The notes: generated from the sequence alone by a model not told the origin. A DNA stretch of 64,000 bases from Epiperipatus broadwayi (GCA_028023455.1 JAQFVV010006313.1:663519-727518); one strand, 5' to 3'; counted from the stretch's first letter, positions 13,146 to 29,000 are shown. Translations and numbers: made by a program.

Positions 13146-14772
13146 ACATAAATTTCAGGTTCAATTACACTACAGATTTCAAACTCAGAAAGAAGTTGCA
13201 GTTGACTCTCTTCAGGGGTGAATCTACATAAGTAAAAATATTCTCACTTTTATATAAGTGCAATGAATTAATAACTTTCTAACCAGTCTTGCTAAAATAT
13301 TATGACATAAGAAAAAGAGTATATGTGTGCTTATACTTGAAATAATATGTAATCATGCTAAAATAGAATAATTTTGATAAATCAGAGACTTCTCAAAATT
13401 TCAAAATAGTTTAATACATTTTAAAAAGAAAAAATAAGAACTATTCAAATGGAAATCCAAATGAAATGGTAAGTGACTGGCATGCAGTCCTCACTTTTTA
13501 TAAGATAATTGATGATTCAAACCATTCCCTTCTTATTGCTGTTATGTATGCATTATTAGCACTAAGTACTTACAAATTTATTACAATTTAAAATAAGAAT
13601 CCTAACAAGTTTATATTCAAACCCAAACAGTAGTATAGTGGGCAATGTCCTTGCAGTTTGTTACCACTAATTAAGTCTATCTTCTGTAGAAAAAAGACAC
13701 TGTATATTAATAATCTACTGTTAATAGTAAAGTACATGTATGCAAGAAGGTTAGTTGTTCATACCAAAAATTAAAAAAAAAATAAACAAGAGTTAGTTAA
13801 TTAGTATAAGTTAACAAACAATTATGTCATGTACATAGTGACCATTTTTAATGTGGACAAAGTAACATCTTACTTCCCATGTTAAAGTTAGATGATCTGC
13901 CAATCTTGTTCAGGAAGGTAACCTAAATTTTATTTATTACAAAAAACAAAAATATTTGTTTATCCTATAAACTGTAATCCCCCTCTTTTCATTTGATGAT
14001 TTGAGAAATGAAACAATCCAAGTTAGGCATATGCTTCTTCATTGTTCACAGACAAAGTTCAAAGTTTGGACAATTTACTTAAATGATTTAAACAACACTT
14101 TGCCTTAAGAAAGTCTTACAAAATGTTTCTAAACTTCACAGCAATGTATCTTGATCTTGTAAATTTCATACTCTTTCTGGGATTCATACAATGGTTGGAT
14201 GAGAGCTGTTGGTCAGCTTCAGTATGGTGCCGCCATCTCATAGCATCTATTCCATTATCTGCAAACTGATATAGTAAAACTAAGGTAGAAGCTCACTATA
14301 TAGACTATTGGAATCTCAATTAGACATTTGATGGATGAATTAATGTTTATATATCCTGGTAAGCTTCTATGGAAGATCTTCATGGTAAAGTGTTTAGCTG
14401 AAAAACATTGAAGTAGCTTTTAAAAAACTTTTGAGTATTCTTGCTTATCAATTATTTAATATTAAAAGTTTTAAAAATGTGATTCTGCAATATATAGATT
14501 GAAGTAGTTGGATCTAAGTTTGATCCGTGCTTCATGAAATCTCACCTTTAGCCTATGTCAAACCCTATCACTAGCAGTAAATTTCCTAATGTAATGGGGG
14601 TTTTTACTTTTCAATACATGCTAGTTTTGATTAAAACAGATTATTATTTAAATATTTGTTAAAGCCAATTATTTTATGTTTAAACTTACTAATATCATTA
14701 ATAACTTCATTATAAATCTATTCATGAAAACATATATTATAATTGCATGGATTGTACACATATATTTATGAA

Positions 14773-14814
<42 letters not shown>

Positions 14815-17800
14815 TATATGATATATATGAAACTATACTATATATATATATATATATATATATAAAGTTTCATTAATCATAATGTTTTATTTTTACTTTT
14901 ACCAGTTTGTTCAAATTTCTGTGATTAAAAGCTACATTTTTTCAATAAGCTTTCAGATTCTCCTTTCCCAAAGACAATGGGATATTTTTATTAATTAGTG
15001 AAAATGATAATTTAAAATGTAAAGATGGTTCTTAATTAAAATCATTTATTCAGATTTACAAATTTATTTTCAAAATAGAAAATGAATTCAAAGTTAATGG
15101 ATTTAAAAGTCTTATGGAAGAAATGGATCTGAAACCAATTAACCAAATTTTTAACATGTGATAATTTAAAAAGCTTTAGCCTAAAGGCATCAGAGACAGA
15201 ATGAGTGGAAAACAACAATAAAGGGTATAAATAGCCTGGAAAAGTTTCAAAAAGAGAGAAGCCATTAATTTTTATGAGATTTGCTACCTAAAGCTATGCC
15301 ACTTTAAATTATGAATTTTTATAGTCTTTTCAGCATGGTATGTGGCTAACTTCAGTGATCTGATTGCTGGACCCAAAGTTTTCATAAAATTTTCAACATG
15401 TAGCTGCTAATCAGAAATTTCCATATCAATTCTGAGCTGCTGAAATCTTAAGAAAACCAATCCAAAAATGCTATTCGTATAAGTTAAATGTGAACCTATG
15501 TTATCATCTCAACCCAACTGCACTCTGCCATGTTAATTAAAGAACAAACTATGAAAATACTGGTAATATCTTTATTTTCTGAACTACAACTTTCTGGCCA
15601 GTTTCTGAACTTTACATTAAATCACATTTTAAGTTAACTACTGTTAAAATTTCTTCTTATTTTATAATGTCTCAATTTGTGTAGTAATTCTCTATTTTTA
15701 TCTGTAGTCTTAACTAACTTTTGTTATCTTTCCTTTTTTTACAATGGCAGTTCATTTAACTAACTTTATTATATATTTATTTGAATGATTATTAATATTG
15801 TTTAATTTTGATAATATGCCAATAATAATTTCAACTCGATAATAATCTCTTTCATTTAAACTTACCTTATGAAAATAATATTGTATTAAATTTTCTAATT
15901 TAATTATTGCCCATTAGAACTAGATTAATACAGTTCTATTAAATATTGAGTTGAAAGATTTATTAAATGTTTGCTATTTTTACTAATGGCTGATAATGAT
16001 CATTAGCCATTTTATAACCTATGCTTTCGGCTGTTTAATTTGAGTTCACAAATTTATTTATTGATATTAATAATGTTAAAATGTTTTACTAAAGGTCAAG
16101 AAGAGAATAAAATAAATGTATTCTAATTTGAATTTTGTATTTTATATTAATATTGAGGGAGGGCATGAAATTTAAGGTGTGATTATTATAATTATATAAT
16201 TACAATCAGTTATTTTGCTTAGGATAAGTTTGATTTTAATCTTACATGATCAGGTCATTATGGGAAGCATTTCTCATATAATTTGGGCTTCATTAATTAA
16301 ATACAACGATCATTGAATTATAACTTTCTGAACATTGCTAAGGTGAGGCACCCCTTGCTTTGTAAGCTTTGTCGCATCAGTGATCTTATTGTTATTTTAA
16401 ATATATAGGAATAAATTTCTTCCCTCACTCATTATTATATTTGGAACACCAAAGTTTCACAGCTGTGTCTTGATCTGGCTTTCCCTGTGTTCCACTGATT
16501 ATTTGTAGGGCAGAAAAAACTTGTAAAATACAAGCCACCCTTCTACTTATTAAATCACTGGCAATCCATTATATTTTATATTTGTTTTTAATGCCTGTAG
16601 GTCATTAGTACCATTTATTTTTCATTTCGAATAAAGCCCCATTCTTATTCTTATAAATTGTGATGAATTGATTTTGTTATAATCAAACAACTTTATATCC
16701 ATCTATAATTTTAAATAAGTTCTTTGTTAAATATTGAAGTTATATCCTAAACAATAATCATTCTTTTCATGAATTGTTTACAGATATGTGAAAATAAATC
16801 TCACATCTTTTTTTTATAAAATTAGAATCATAATTCCTTTCCAAAGGAAATACCTTTTTTTACCTTTGTTTACTTGTCAGGGCACAGACATATATATTTT
16901 TCCCATAATTGCATATTAATTATTGGCATATGAGCACAACTGCCAATACTTATTTATTGTAACTCCTGTTTCCAAAGACTAGAGATAATATATCTTGCTA
17001 ATCATAACCATTTCAACAAACATTTATTTATTATTATTAAATACTTTATATAACATATTTGGTTTAGACTTTTTTCATTATTTATTAATTATTTTAATAT
17101 TCATTTTCACTGTCTGTATTGGCAACCCAAACATACATATGTGGATTTACTTAGAAATAGTTTAGTCATTTTGTACATTAGTAGAGTCAGATTAGGGGTC
17201 CCAGAAATCATCATCCATTGACTAGTTTATTGGTGCATAGTCATGTGCCATCAACATGTGTTATCCATTGATTTGATCTGTACTTGTGAGTTGGGTTCGA
17301 ATTCAGTTTGATCTTGGAATTAATTTTTTGATTGTACTGGGTTTGAATCTGAGTTCAAATTTAGATTGTTGGTGGGTAACATGTGACTGGTACAATATAT
17401 TAGCATATGCAAAATTACTTTTCTGATAATATTTGAATGATATGTTACTATTTCCTTACAGTTTTCACAATTGATAATATTTCTATTCTTCTGAATGGTT
17501 GTTGTCTAATACAAAACTCCCTTGGGTGTTGTTTACAATATTGTAAAAGAGTTTCTTGCTATCAAAAGCTATGTAAGCAAATAAATTCCTTTGGCTTAGA
17601 AAAATTTTTTTGCAGTTATTCTCATATTTGAATCTGCCAAATATATATATATATTGGTATATGTATTTTTTTATTTTCTTCAGGAGGTTTTTATTTATAG
17701 TGATTGTTGAGCTAATTAATGTTTTCAGTCAAGTAATTGAATCAGAAACTTCCATCTGTTAAACAATGGGATGCTTGGATATGCTTGAAGTAGATCATCT

Positions 17801-18890
17801 TCAGGTTCTAAAGTTCAAGTCTTGGTTAGATTCCATGGTTACTAAACAAAAGGTTTACTTTTGTTTTATCTATATATGTGGAATATTTAATTTTTAATTG
17901 CCATGTATAATTAGGGAAATATCTTTATTTTTTAAAGCTAATATTTTCTAAATAACATGACTAAGACACATGTAGGTTAATTAGTATATATATTATGTTG
18001 ATCTCAATCATTTATATGTTAAGTTGTTTATTAGAGTATACTGACCTCCAAATGAGAGTGTGCATTAATGTTTACATGTATTGCAAGTGACTCTTACAAC
18101 ATATATATGTATATATCATTAATCATTAACATTTTGACATTTTTTATTGTTTGTCTGATGACAATTTTTGTCAATGTTCATTCTTTGATACCAACATATA
18201 ATCTTCATTATATACTAAAACTCAATAAATGGGACTCTATTTCTTAGAAATTTAAGTTTACATATGAATAATATTATTTCAAAAAATCTAATATTTAAAC
18301 TTTACAAATATTGAGTAAGTGAATTTATAATGAGAACAAAAATGTTTTTATTATTTAATAGAGGAAGGAAAACAGTAACTCCAGAAAATCACCAAAATCT
18401 TCTTTGAATGAAATGTATTTTTAAAACACAAATGAATAAATGTTAATCTGTAATAAATCTATGAAATTGTTTTTAAAAACATCGAAACTGCTTTTCTCAA
18501 TTGTGCCTAACAAAATGTCAGTTATTAGAAATAATGATTTTACATAATTAGCATCACATGACAAGGTCATTTTAATGACAGTTTGTTGGAGGGGAGGGGT
18601 AACATTACAGTTGAAGTTATTAACTTTCAATGACTACAAAAAGTATAAAGTGCTTTAATTTTATATCATTTTTAAAATTGTGCAAGTGTCCATATCTGTA
18701 TCTTCCTGAGTATGTATTTATTTTATCAAAATTAAATTAGTTTGAATTTAGCTCATATAGTATAATTTTTATGCCCCAGTCCTTTTCTAATTTAGCAGTA
18801 TCTTATATCACTTATAATCTAAATGCTTGTAATTCTTTTTAAACTTTTAAAAATTATTATTTTTTTCTACTTTTTAAAATAAATATTATA
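13146..18890. other. Non-coding AT-rich desert
   Basis: No gene or conserved repeat is recognised in 5.7 kb. Two close (AT)n arrays lie at about 14778-14866. Slightly less AT-rich patches at about 14150-14400 and 17160-17400 contain tRNA-B-box-like words such as GGGTTCGAATTC, but no complete SINE could be drawn. Confidence 0.5.
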
Positions 18891-19320
18891 AAACTTATTA
18901 TAGCTAATGAAAATAATAATAAAAAACAAATTTAGTTATCATAATAATTGATTATAAAATGCAATTGACTTAATCCAGCTAAACAAATGTATTTTTTTTT
19001 TTCACTTTTCTATTTTATGACTATACTTTTATACTAACATTTTAATATCATTTGTAAATAATGCTTTAATAAAAAATAAAAAAAAAAAATTTGAAATATT
19101 TAGATAAAACAAATCTTATTGTAGCTAATGAAAACAATAATAAAAAACAAATTTACTTCTTTATAATAAATAATTGATTATAAAAAGCAATTAATTAAAT
19201 CCAGTTAAACAATGTAATTTTTTCTCTCATTTTTGCTATTTTATGACTATGTTTTTATATAAATATTTTAATATGTATTGAAATAATGCTTATAAAAAAA
19301 AAATTGAAATATATATATAT
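18891..19320. repeat. Tandem duplication, ~220-bp unit
   Basis: Unit 1 (18891-19110) and unit 2 (19111-19320) share AGCTAATGAAAA then AATAATAAAAAACAAATTTA, AATTGATTATAAAA, CTATTTTATGACTAT, and a closing A-run with TTGAAATAT. They differ by scattered substitutions and small indels. No coding content. Confidence 0.75.
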
Positions 19321-22300
19321 ATAACTATTACTTTTCCTAGGCACAGTAAGTGATACCTCTCGTAGACCATATATGTGTAAATAATGTTGTACTTATCACA
19401 GATTAACTTACTTTTAAAAATAAAGCATTTTCAAATAATATCAATGTATATGTTTGATTCTACATAGAAATTATACAATTAATGTGTAAAAATACAATAT
19501 TATTATCTAATTACAATTCTATAATTATATTTATTTCTTATATTTTATTATTTCGTTCTAAAGTAAATACTTGATTATTTTTGATATTCATAAACTTATG
19601 GCATTTTATTCCATTATATACGATAATAGGAGTAAATATCAGATTTTCTTTCAATATTATATCATTTATACCTTATATTTTCATGTTGCATTTTATCTCA
19701 TATGTGAAATAAAACATTCACAAAATATATCTTTTTACACTCTTTAATATTCTATTTGTTTTATATTTTATCATTTTTGCAATAAATTTACCCATCTTAT
19801 CACCATTTGAAAGTTGAACTCTTACTATTACTAATATCTTTAATTATTTTATAAGATGTTTTTACCAGTGTGATCTTTAGTGATAAAAATATGTGAAGGA
19901 TATCTTATCAAATTATAAAAAATAATATCATGGACTAAGTGTCGCTTAAGGTCACATATCATATTGCATCTTCTTTAATCTTTTGTCATGGCTACTATTC
20001 CAAGGTCTTACAGATTTTAGAAAATGTCACTATCCATTGTATCATAAATATTCTAACTTCTATACTTTATCATATTTAACTTGAATAAACACATCCACAA
20101 TACTAAAGGATTTCTAATAGATTTACTTTCTTGTGCCACTTCTTAAAAAGCTGACACTTCTTATAAAATACTTACATCACATAAAATATAATACATTTCT
20201 CTCATAACATCCAAACTTATCATTAACCCATTATAATACTTTTAACATACAAAGAAGACTAAAGTCAAACAAATAGTTTTGTGTCAGTATTTATCATAAA
20301 TATAATATATTATTTATTTTTACTTTGTAATGAAGTCAATCATATGCACCATTATAAGAACATACTAATATTACTATAAATGAATTTAATTATTTGTCAT
20401 ATACTTTCATTTAAATTCATATATTATAAATATTACACATATTTATTTACATGATTCTATGCTTAAAGTTAAATACTAATATCTTACATTTTATTAAAAT
20501 ATTACATTAATCATAATAAATTATGATTATCATCATTTACTATCCTGTAAATATCACCTCTTCCATGTTATTAAATTATAATCAAGAAATATTTTTATAC
20601 AAAAAATTTAAATACTTACATTATGAACCACATATAAAATAAATAATTTTAAATACTTAATACTATATTAATATTGTAGTCAATTAAAGTAAAATAATAC
20701 AAACAAAAAGTTGTCTTCAACTCTCTGAAATAAATATAATATCACAAGATCTTACTGGGAGTATAACTTTCATGATGATATGAATCACAAATTGTTGCTT
20801 GAAAAAAATAAATTTCTTTCCTTTTTCTCTCTTCTCTGCATTTTTCACAATTACTTATATCATAATTTGAAGATATGAATAAAAATGTAAACTAAAATTA
20901 TTTACCAATAGTAATATTTTTTTCAACACAAGCTCATCCTTTCTGTTATGACATCTATATAATTATTTCACAATTTAGTAAGTATGTTCTAATGTATTTC
21001 TTTCTTTTTATAAGTTTTCTTTCTTTCTTTACATTTCAAAATTTATATGTGTAGAATTAGAAATTCTCAAATTACTCCTTTGAATAATCAATATTTAAAT
21101 AGTTGATAAATTATAACTATATAAATTATATTCAAATTAGTAATTACAAACTTTCCAATAATAATGAATCTGTATCATATTCTTTTTTATGCAGTGATCA
21201 TCTTAACAATGTCATAAATAAAATTATATCTTTAAATATTAATAGTCTTTCTGAATATAATAAAGATAAGATTTAGCAGAAAAATATTTTCCATCATATC
21301 ACATATAAAAATGATTAATAAATGTTTCTTTTATTTTACTTTTGTTTTAAAGAGCTAAAATGTTCAATAGTTTGTGGTTTCTTTTGTTGAAGTATATTTT
21401 ATCCAAGTGAATAAAGTTCTATTCCAACAATTATCATAAGTTTATAGTCAGCATATATACAGCACCAACAAGGGTAGTTTACTTCTTGCTCCATGATGAA
21501 ATTTATTAACAAACTTTTATAAATTAATTTCCATGTATTTAAAATTATTATTTAACTTTTACTATTAGAAAATGATAAAAATTTTAATAACTTTACACTG
21601 AAATTTTTAGGAAAAAAAATATGGTTTCCTCTTAACATGATTTCTTGATTATTATATTATATTTATCACTTGCTTATTCCTACTTATAAGTAAATCTTTA
21701 CAATATATGATTAGATAATTATCTTCAGACATCTAGCTAAAATGAATATTAATTGCTATCTACAATTTCAAAATGAATTATAAGTAATATTATTAAATCA
21801 ATATTTATCAATTTTAATAATGCAAAATTTAAATTACAATTTAATGAGCAACTAATCTTTATTTAAAATCAAATTATAACGTAAATTTTATAATTTACAC
21901 TGTTATTCTGGTTATTAATTTTAAAAACTTTTATGTCATTTATATAATTAAAAGTAACATTTATTATTTACCTAATTAACAAATTGATTAATTTAACAGG
22001 AAGTATATTTCTTTAATATTAAATCAATGTGTGTGCATGTCTATTAACACACATCTTTCCTATATTTTATTCTTAATAAAATAAGTTTGAAATAACAAAT
22101 AAGTAACAATTTTCAAATTTATTATTAATAATTATATAAAATATTAATTTTAATAATTCTAATTACTGAGTAAAGATATTTTACATTATTTTAACTATTA
22201 TTTACTTTTTTTATTTTAAAATAAATACTTAATACAATTTTTGATTCAAAATTATAATATATAGAAATTTCAACTTAACAATTACTTTAACTTCTATCAA

Positions 22301-22857
22301 TGAAATAATAGGTATTTTATGAGTAATTACTTTTTTTTTGTTGCTAAAATTGATCTTTAACAACATGCATAGAATAATGTAACAAATAGAAAAGTTACAA
22401 TATATATATAAAGAGCATGTTAAAAGTTTTTAAAAGCTTATTTTATGTATTTTTCCCTTTTTTTCCTGATAAATGTATTGATTACATTAATATTATAATT
22501 TTATCTATTTTATGCAAAGGCTATACTAGATTTCTAAGGCTATTAATATATGGTATATCTGAATTTAGTTCAATCCCATACGGTTATTTGAGTTGAAGAG
22601 CTGGATTTGAAAACATATAGATGTCTGAAGATTTCAGATCTTCTACTTAATAGTTAAGTTTTAGAAAAGTGCTGGGCTTGAGTTTGTATCTTGGATCTGA
22701 TGTCTGGATACCCTAGCTTTTCACTGATAAGAGCCATAGCTTAAAACTGGTTTAAGGATGAGGAAAATTTTCAATGGAGATTTTCAATGTATTCTTTTGT
22801 GGCATTTGTCAGTGAAAAAAATTAAACATAAGCTTGTTTAGGGCTATTTGCATGCTA
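19321..22857. other. Non-coding AT-rich desert
   Basis: No open frame over ~65 codons and no element recognised. From about 19900 to 20900 the plus strand is visibly poor in G relative to C. Confidence 0.5.
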
Positions 22858-23139
22858 TTTACTACTACTGCTGCTATTACTGATATTGCCATGGCCACTG
22901 CCTCTGTCACTACCACTATAACTACTACTAATGATGCTACTGCTGCCACTGATGCTACCATTACCATGCTACAGCTGCCATTGCCACTGCTGCTACAACT
23001 GCCACCACTTTTACTACCACTACTACTGTCACTGCCACTGCCCCTGCCACCACCACTGTCTCCATTACCACTATCACTATCACTACTACTAACATTACTA
23101 CTACTATTACTACTACTACTATTACTACTACTACTAATG
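22858..23139. repeat. Cryptic CTN trinucleotide tract (CTA/CTG/CCA/TTA mix)
   Basis: About 280 bases are built almost entirely from triplets such as ACT, GCT, CCA and ATT, ending in a pure (CTA)/(TTA) array. The 111-codon open frame across it, rich in Thr then Leu, reflects the triplet repeat. Base composition differs sharply from the flanks. Confidence 0.85.
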
Positions 23140-23583
23140 AGGGATGTTATATTAAAATTTAAAAAATGAATATAAAAATTATTTTAGTTATTTTTTATAT
23201 TTGAATGCAATATATTCTAAAACAAATAGAAGATGTACATATAAGTATCTGAAAAGAACAATGAACATTTTAATCCCATTATCCTAAGAGATAAGTACAT
23301 GAGGAAAACTATGGTAATTTTAATGTCAAAAGAGATGTAATGGAAGAGTTGTTTAAACTCAAAAAAAATCTTTAGTTACTTTTCAATAAACTTTCAATAT
23401 AAATAGATCAATTTTGGAATATTAAAAATAATAAAGAATAATAAATTCAACAGTGAAGATGACTAGCTAAATAAAATAGCCCACTCAGATCATAGAAATG
23501 TCTCAATTCTATTGCCTTCCTTTTGAAAGTTCCAGTAAAGGAATGATAAATATAGCTTTACTTCTCACTATATGTAAAATCTA

Positions 23584-23744
23584 TAATTGTTAATTAAAGA
23601 AGATATAAATTAGTATTAAGGTTTATTGGCTAAACGTTCTCAAGGATCCATGCCTCATATTCTATGAATATAAGGCATGGATCCTCAAAAACGTTTAGCC
23701 GATAAACTTTAATACTAATTTATATCTTCTCTAATTAACAATTA
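23584..23744. repeat. Palindrome with 77-nt arms and 7-nt loop
   Basis: The left arm 23584-23660 pairs with the right arm 23668-23744 around the loop TCTATGA. Counting by hand gives 70 of 77 positions paired, and all seven mismatches are transitions. The arms contain AAGGATCCATGCC and GGCTAAACGTT. It could be a tiny foldback or MITE, or encode a long hairpin RNA. There is no tail or target duplication that I can define. Confidence 0.9.
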
Positions 23745-24047
23745 AAGGCATGATAGAAAATGTATATCTAATAAAAAAACCTAAAGAAATCTATGTTTTT
23801 ATAACAAATCAATGGAAAAGCTACAATTACTGCTGTCCTCATAAAAAAATACCAATTTAAATTACATCTCATATCATAAATATATTTGAAATTTTTTAGA
23901 TCCTATCTGAATAACACTTCTTTGTTGTATTCATGCCTTTTCTTTTAATTCTTTGCTAATATCAATATGGGAACAAATAAAAAAAAAACATAATAATTTT
24001 CAAATTTAGAACTTTATAATTAAAAAAAGAGAAAAAAAAGAAATTAA

Positions 24048-24331
<284 letters not shown>

Positions 24332-24359
24332 GTTTCAAAGGAACTTTATTGATTTCCAA

Positions 24360-24990
24360 AAGTTACATATTTACAAGATCATATGTTACAACATAAGTTT
24401 ACATCAATATGGTTACATATTATTCATGAGGGAGTATATACAAGGTAAAAATAATAATTATGATTACATATATTCAAAGAAAAAAAAATTACATGGTTAC
24501 ACATTTACAAAGATCATAGGTTACAACATACATATACATCAATATGGTTATATATAACCGATTTGGAAGTATATACAAGGTTACATAAAAATTAGTAGTG
24601 ATTATGTATATTAAGAAAAAAAAAGGTCATATAAATCAATACAGATTACATATGTAATATAGTTTTTCAGTATCTAATTCTCTTTTTTTTTTATAGGTAT
24701 TCAATATTATCTACATAATAAATGAAAAGGCTTTTGTAGCAATTACAAAGATCATAGGTAACATCAAAAGATTACATCCATATGGACACATATAAAAATT
24801 GATTATGATTACAAATATTAAGAGACCAGATTACATAGTTGCATTTTAACAAAGATCATAGGTTACTTAATACTTTTACAATCGATATGGTTACATATAA
24901 CTGATTAGGTGGTATATACAGGTTACATAATTAATTTTGATTTCATATATTAAAGGAGCAAAAAGGTGGTAACAAATTAATATGGGTTAC
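24360..24990 (-). repeat. Tandem units inside the LINE-D 3' UTR
   Basis: At least four diverged units start near 24362, 24496, 24741 and 24840. Each carries a form of ACAAAGATCATAGGTTAC followed by CAATATGGTTACATATAA. Spacing is irregular, about 100-245 bases. Repeats inside the 3' untranslated region are known for some LINEs; their role here is unknown. Confidence 0.7.
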
Positions 24991-25105
24991 ATAATGTTAT
25001 ATAGTTCTTTAGTATCTAATTCAAAATTTTTCTCCTTTCAAAGGCTTTTAAGATTATATACATACATAAATGATAACGCTTTTGTTGTAACTAGGTAATA
25101 TCACC

Positions 25106-25767
<662 letters not shown>

Positions 25768-26027
25768 AGCAGCAGCTTTCAAAAAGGCATTTTATTGATT
25801 CTATAAAAGGTTACATCAAAAGTGTTTTACATAATTTTGGTATATACATTGATTTATTTTGTTACATAACAATAACTGAGAGTAATAGTTCAATTTATGG
25901 CTTGTTGAGTTGTTTGCCTTTTGTGACTTGAGTGAGTCCTTTAAACAATTGCTAATAATTGGTGTAAAAGTTGCCTTTTTTAGTATCTTTTTATGGTTTA
26001 TAACTCATATGCATATAATTAAAAGTC

Positions 26028-29000
26028 TTAGAAGCTATTGAAAAAGTTTTTCTCTAGTATTTTTGTCAGATCCTTAGTGTTGTTTTCTAGCATTGATTGT
26101 TCTTTTAGTAGTGACCATGTTGCTACATATAAGTGGGGGTTTCTTATGATTTTATCTCATTTCCTGATTTATGTTAATTTATTGTAAAAGGTGACTGGAT
26201 GCCACCTGGTGTTATTTCCTATTATAAAAGTGCACCTTGTACACCAAAATGTGTATAGTATAAAAGTGGCCACTTTAATTTTGGTATTGATTTTGTTTTG
26301 TATGCAGCAATTATATTTTCATTTGGTGTATTAGGTTTTCTGTATGTATCAAAAATTATTTTTTCTTATGTGTTTGAGTGATGTACATTGGTATAGCATG
26401 TGTTGTAGAGTTTCTTTTGCTCAATGGCAGAATCTGCAAAAAGAATATATAGTGAAATACATTCTCTTGTGATATAGAAATTAGGTTGTGGGTAGGACAA
26501 TTAGATTTAATTTTAAAATAGTCAAAAAATTTTAGTTCCAGAGCCCATTTTTATATTCTTTTAGTAATCTTTTGTTGTTTATCCCTAACAATGATATTGC
26601 ATCATTAATGTTATTTATTTCATTTGTGAGATCATAGATATTTCTTAATGTGTATTTGCTTGTATATTGTTCAGATATGTTTGCTGTGGTGGATGATCAG
26701 TTGGGATGAATTTCACAAGGTGTTTTAGTTTTGTGAATTGCTGTAAAGTGGTAATTATGAGATTCCTTTGTTTTTGAATGTGAAATATGATGATAATGTT
26801 TAATACCTAGTCCATTTTTAATGAGTGGTTAAAAGACCTTTTTTGTTGAAATTGCTACTGTTTTTAGACCATAGTAGTTGATTACAGATGGTTTTTATTT
26901 TTGATTTAAAAACTTTTGAGAAGAATATAATCAGTAAATTATAAATTACTTTTGTTATGATGAGCTGGTTTATAATCTATACTTTTGAATATATGAATGA
27001 GTATGTTTTTGGTAAGAAGTTTACTATTTGTTTGGCCTCATTCTTTAGTTTATTTTAAATGTGGCATCTCATTCCTGTAAGTCCCATATGAAAAGGAAAA
27101 CTGAAAAAAGAAATTTGTTTTGATTAGTATGTGTTTGTGCATGACTTTTCAGTAAAAAGTGACATGCGGATGTTTTTGTGGGTGAATTTTAGTTTATCTT
27201 GTTTGGTATAGTCTTAGAGAATGTTTTGATTCTGGGCAAGTTGTTTTTTTTGATGATAGAAAAACAGTAACATCATCCATATATGGTAAACTTGGTATGT
27301 GTTTCATAATGCTTGATATCTGTATTCCAGTAAAAGTTTGTTTTATTTTTTGAATGAGAGAGTTAATGTATAGTATGAATAGTAAAGAGCTAAAAGGTGA
27401 TCCTTCAGATATTGATTGTGTAGGAGTAAATAACAGGGAGTTTCTTCCATTGATGGATATATAGATTTCATGATTTAGAAATAAGTTTGCTATTAGGTAT
27501 AGATGAGTTTTGGGTATATCAATGTTATTGAGCATTTCTAGAAGTATAGGTATATCTATTGAGTAAAAGGCTGCCTCAATATCTAATTATACAGCTATGG
27601 GGCTATATTTGTTTGTCTTTTTATTGATGATATGATTGTTTTAAAAAATAAATCTGCTTGTGTTGTTAATGATTTTTTTTTTTGCAAATTGGTATTTTGA
27701 AATAAACATTATGGTTGGCTTGATTTCTTGCTTTATGATTTTTTCTATGATTTTACTTGGCAATGGCCCCATGTTAATTGGTCATAAGTTAGTTAGTGAG
27801 GATTTTGTTTTGTTGAAAGGAAAAATTGCAATTTGGTACACTTCTTCCATGTACAGTATTTTTTGTGTTAGATGGTTTTCTAAATTGTGTAAGTGTTTGG
27901 CAGTGCATTGACTAATGTGTTTTTTGACAAAATTTGGAATTCCAGGGCTACCTGGGTGGCATGCATTTGGTATATTGTTTAGTTTTTCTATGAAGACATT
28001 TGTGGTGAAAGATAGTTTTTCTTTTTGTTAGGCCAAATAAATCTGTTTGTAATGATTTGTAGTTGTCTTGTTGGAAGTTTGTCTTGAAATATTGATATAT
28101 GGGCAAAATCATATTGTGACCTGCAAATGTTACTTGATTTGTGTGTATTGTCATTGGTACCTTGATAGTTTATTATCTTCAATGCACCCACCTAATGTAT
28201 TTCCTTGTGCAAGAGTGTGGTTTTGTAAGACATATATTTCTTTTTTTTAATTTTCAGGTAGCTTTTAAGTGTCTCACATGATTTATTCTATGCATATGTG
28301 AGTTTGTATATGTATTTTTTGTGTTTGCTTTGATGGGTTAATCATGGTTAATTATTTGTGAATTTCATTTGCTAGTGCCAGTACTTTTGATGGTGGTGGT
28401 TGCTTCATTACTATATTATTGATATTAAATGAAATAATGTTTGTAAATGCTATATATTGTTGTATGGGATTGAGTTTCATTTTTTAAGTTTGTGTATCAT
28501 GATGTAGGTTTCCAAAAAAAATGAATTTGGGTGTGTTTACTGGTAATAGAACTCTAATTGTTCTTGTAAATGCAAGTTTTGATGTTTGAATATCATTAAA
28601 GTTAATTGTTATTATTTGTGCTGAGTGACCTAAGAAAGCTGAGGGTGTAAGTTTTATTGTTATTAGATGGTAAAGCATTGGTGAGTAGAAACATAAATCA
28701 ATTAGTGAAGAGAATCGGCCATTGTGAAAAGAAATTGCATTTTCTGGTAAGAATCCTTGACCATTCATGAGTGGTATGGATATTTTATGAAGCTATCGTT
28801 TTGTGAATTCCTTGTATGTTGTGTTAAAATCACCAATTGGTATTGTTGGATTTGCTGTGTTTACTAGCATGGAATTGACGATTGCTACTATGGTGTTAAT
28901 TTTGTTGTTTTTTATTGGTATGTAGATAAATATTATATTAATAATTATAACTTTATGGGAAAGAGTTGTAATACACATATTAGAATCAATAAATATTAAT

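Noticed and set aside
18150-18180. Second hammerhead-like CTGATGA
   Set aside because: CTGATGA occurs, with a possible GACAA stem, but no GAAA core or stem III follows.
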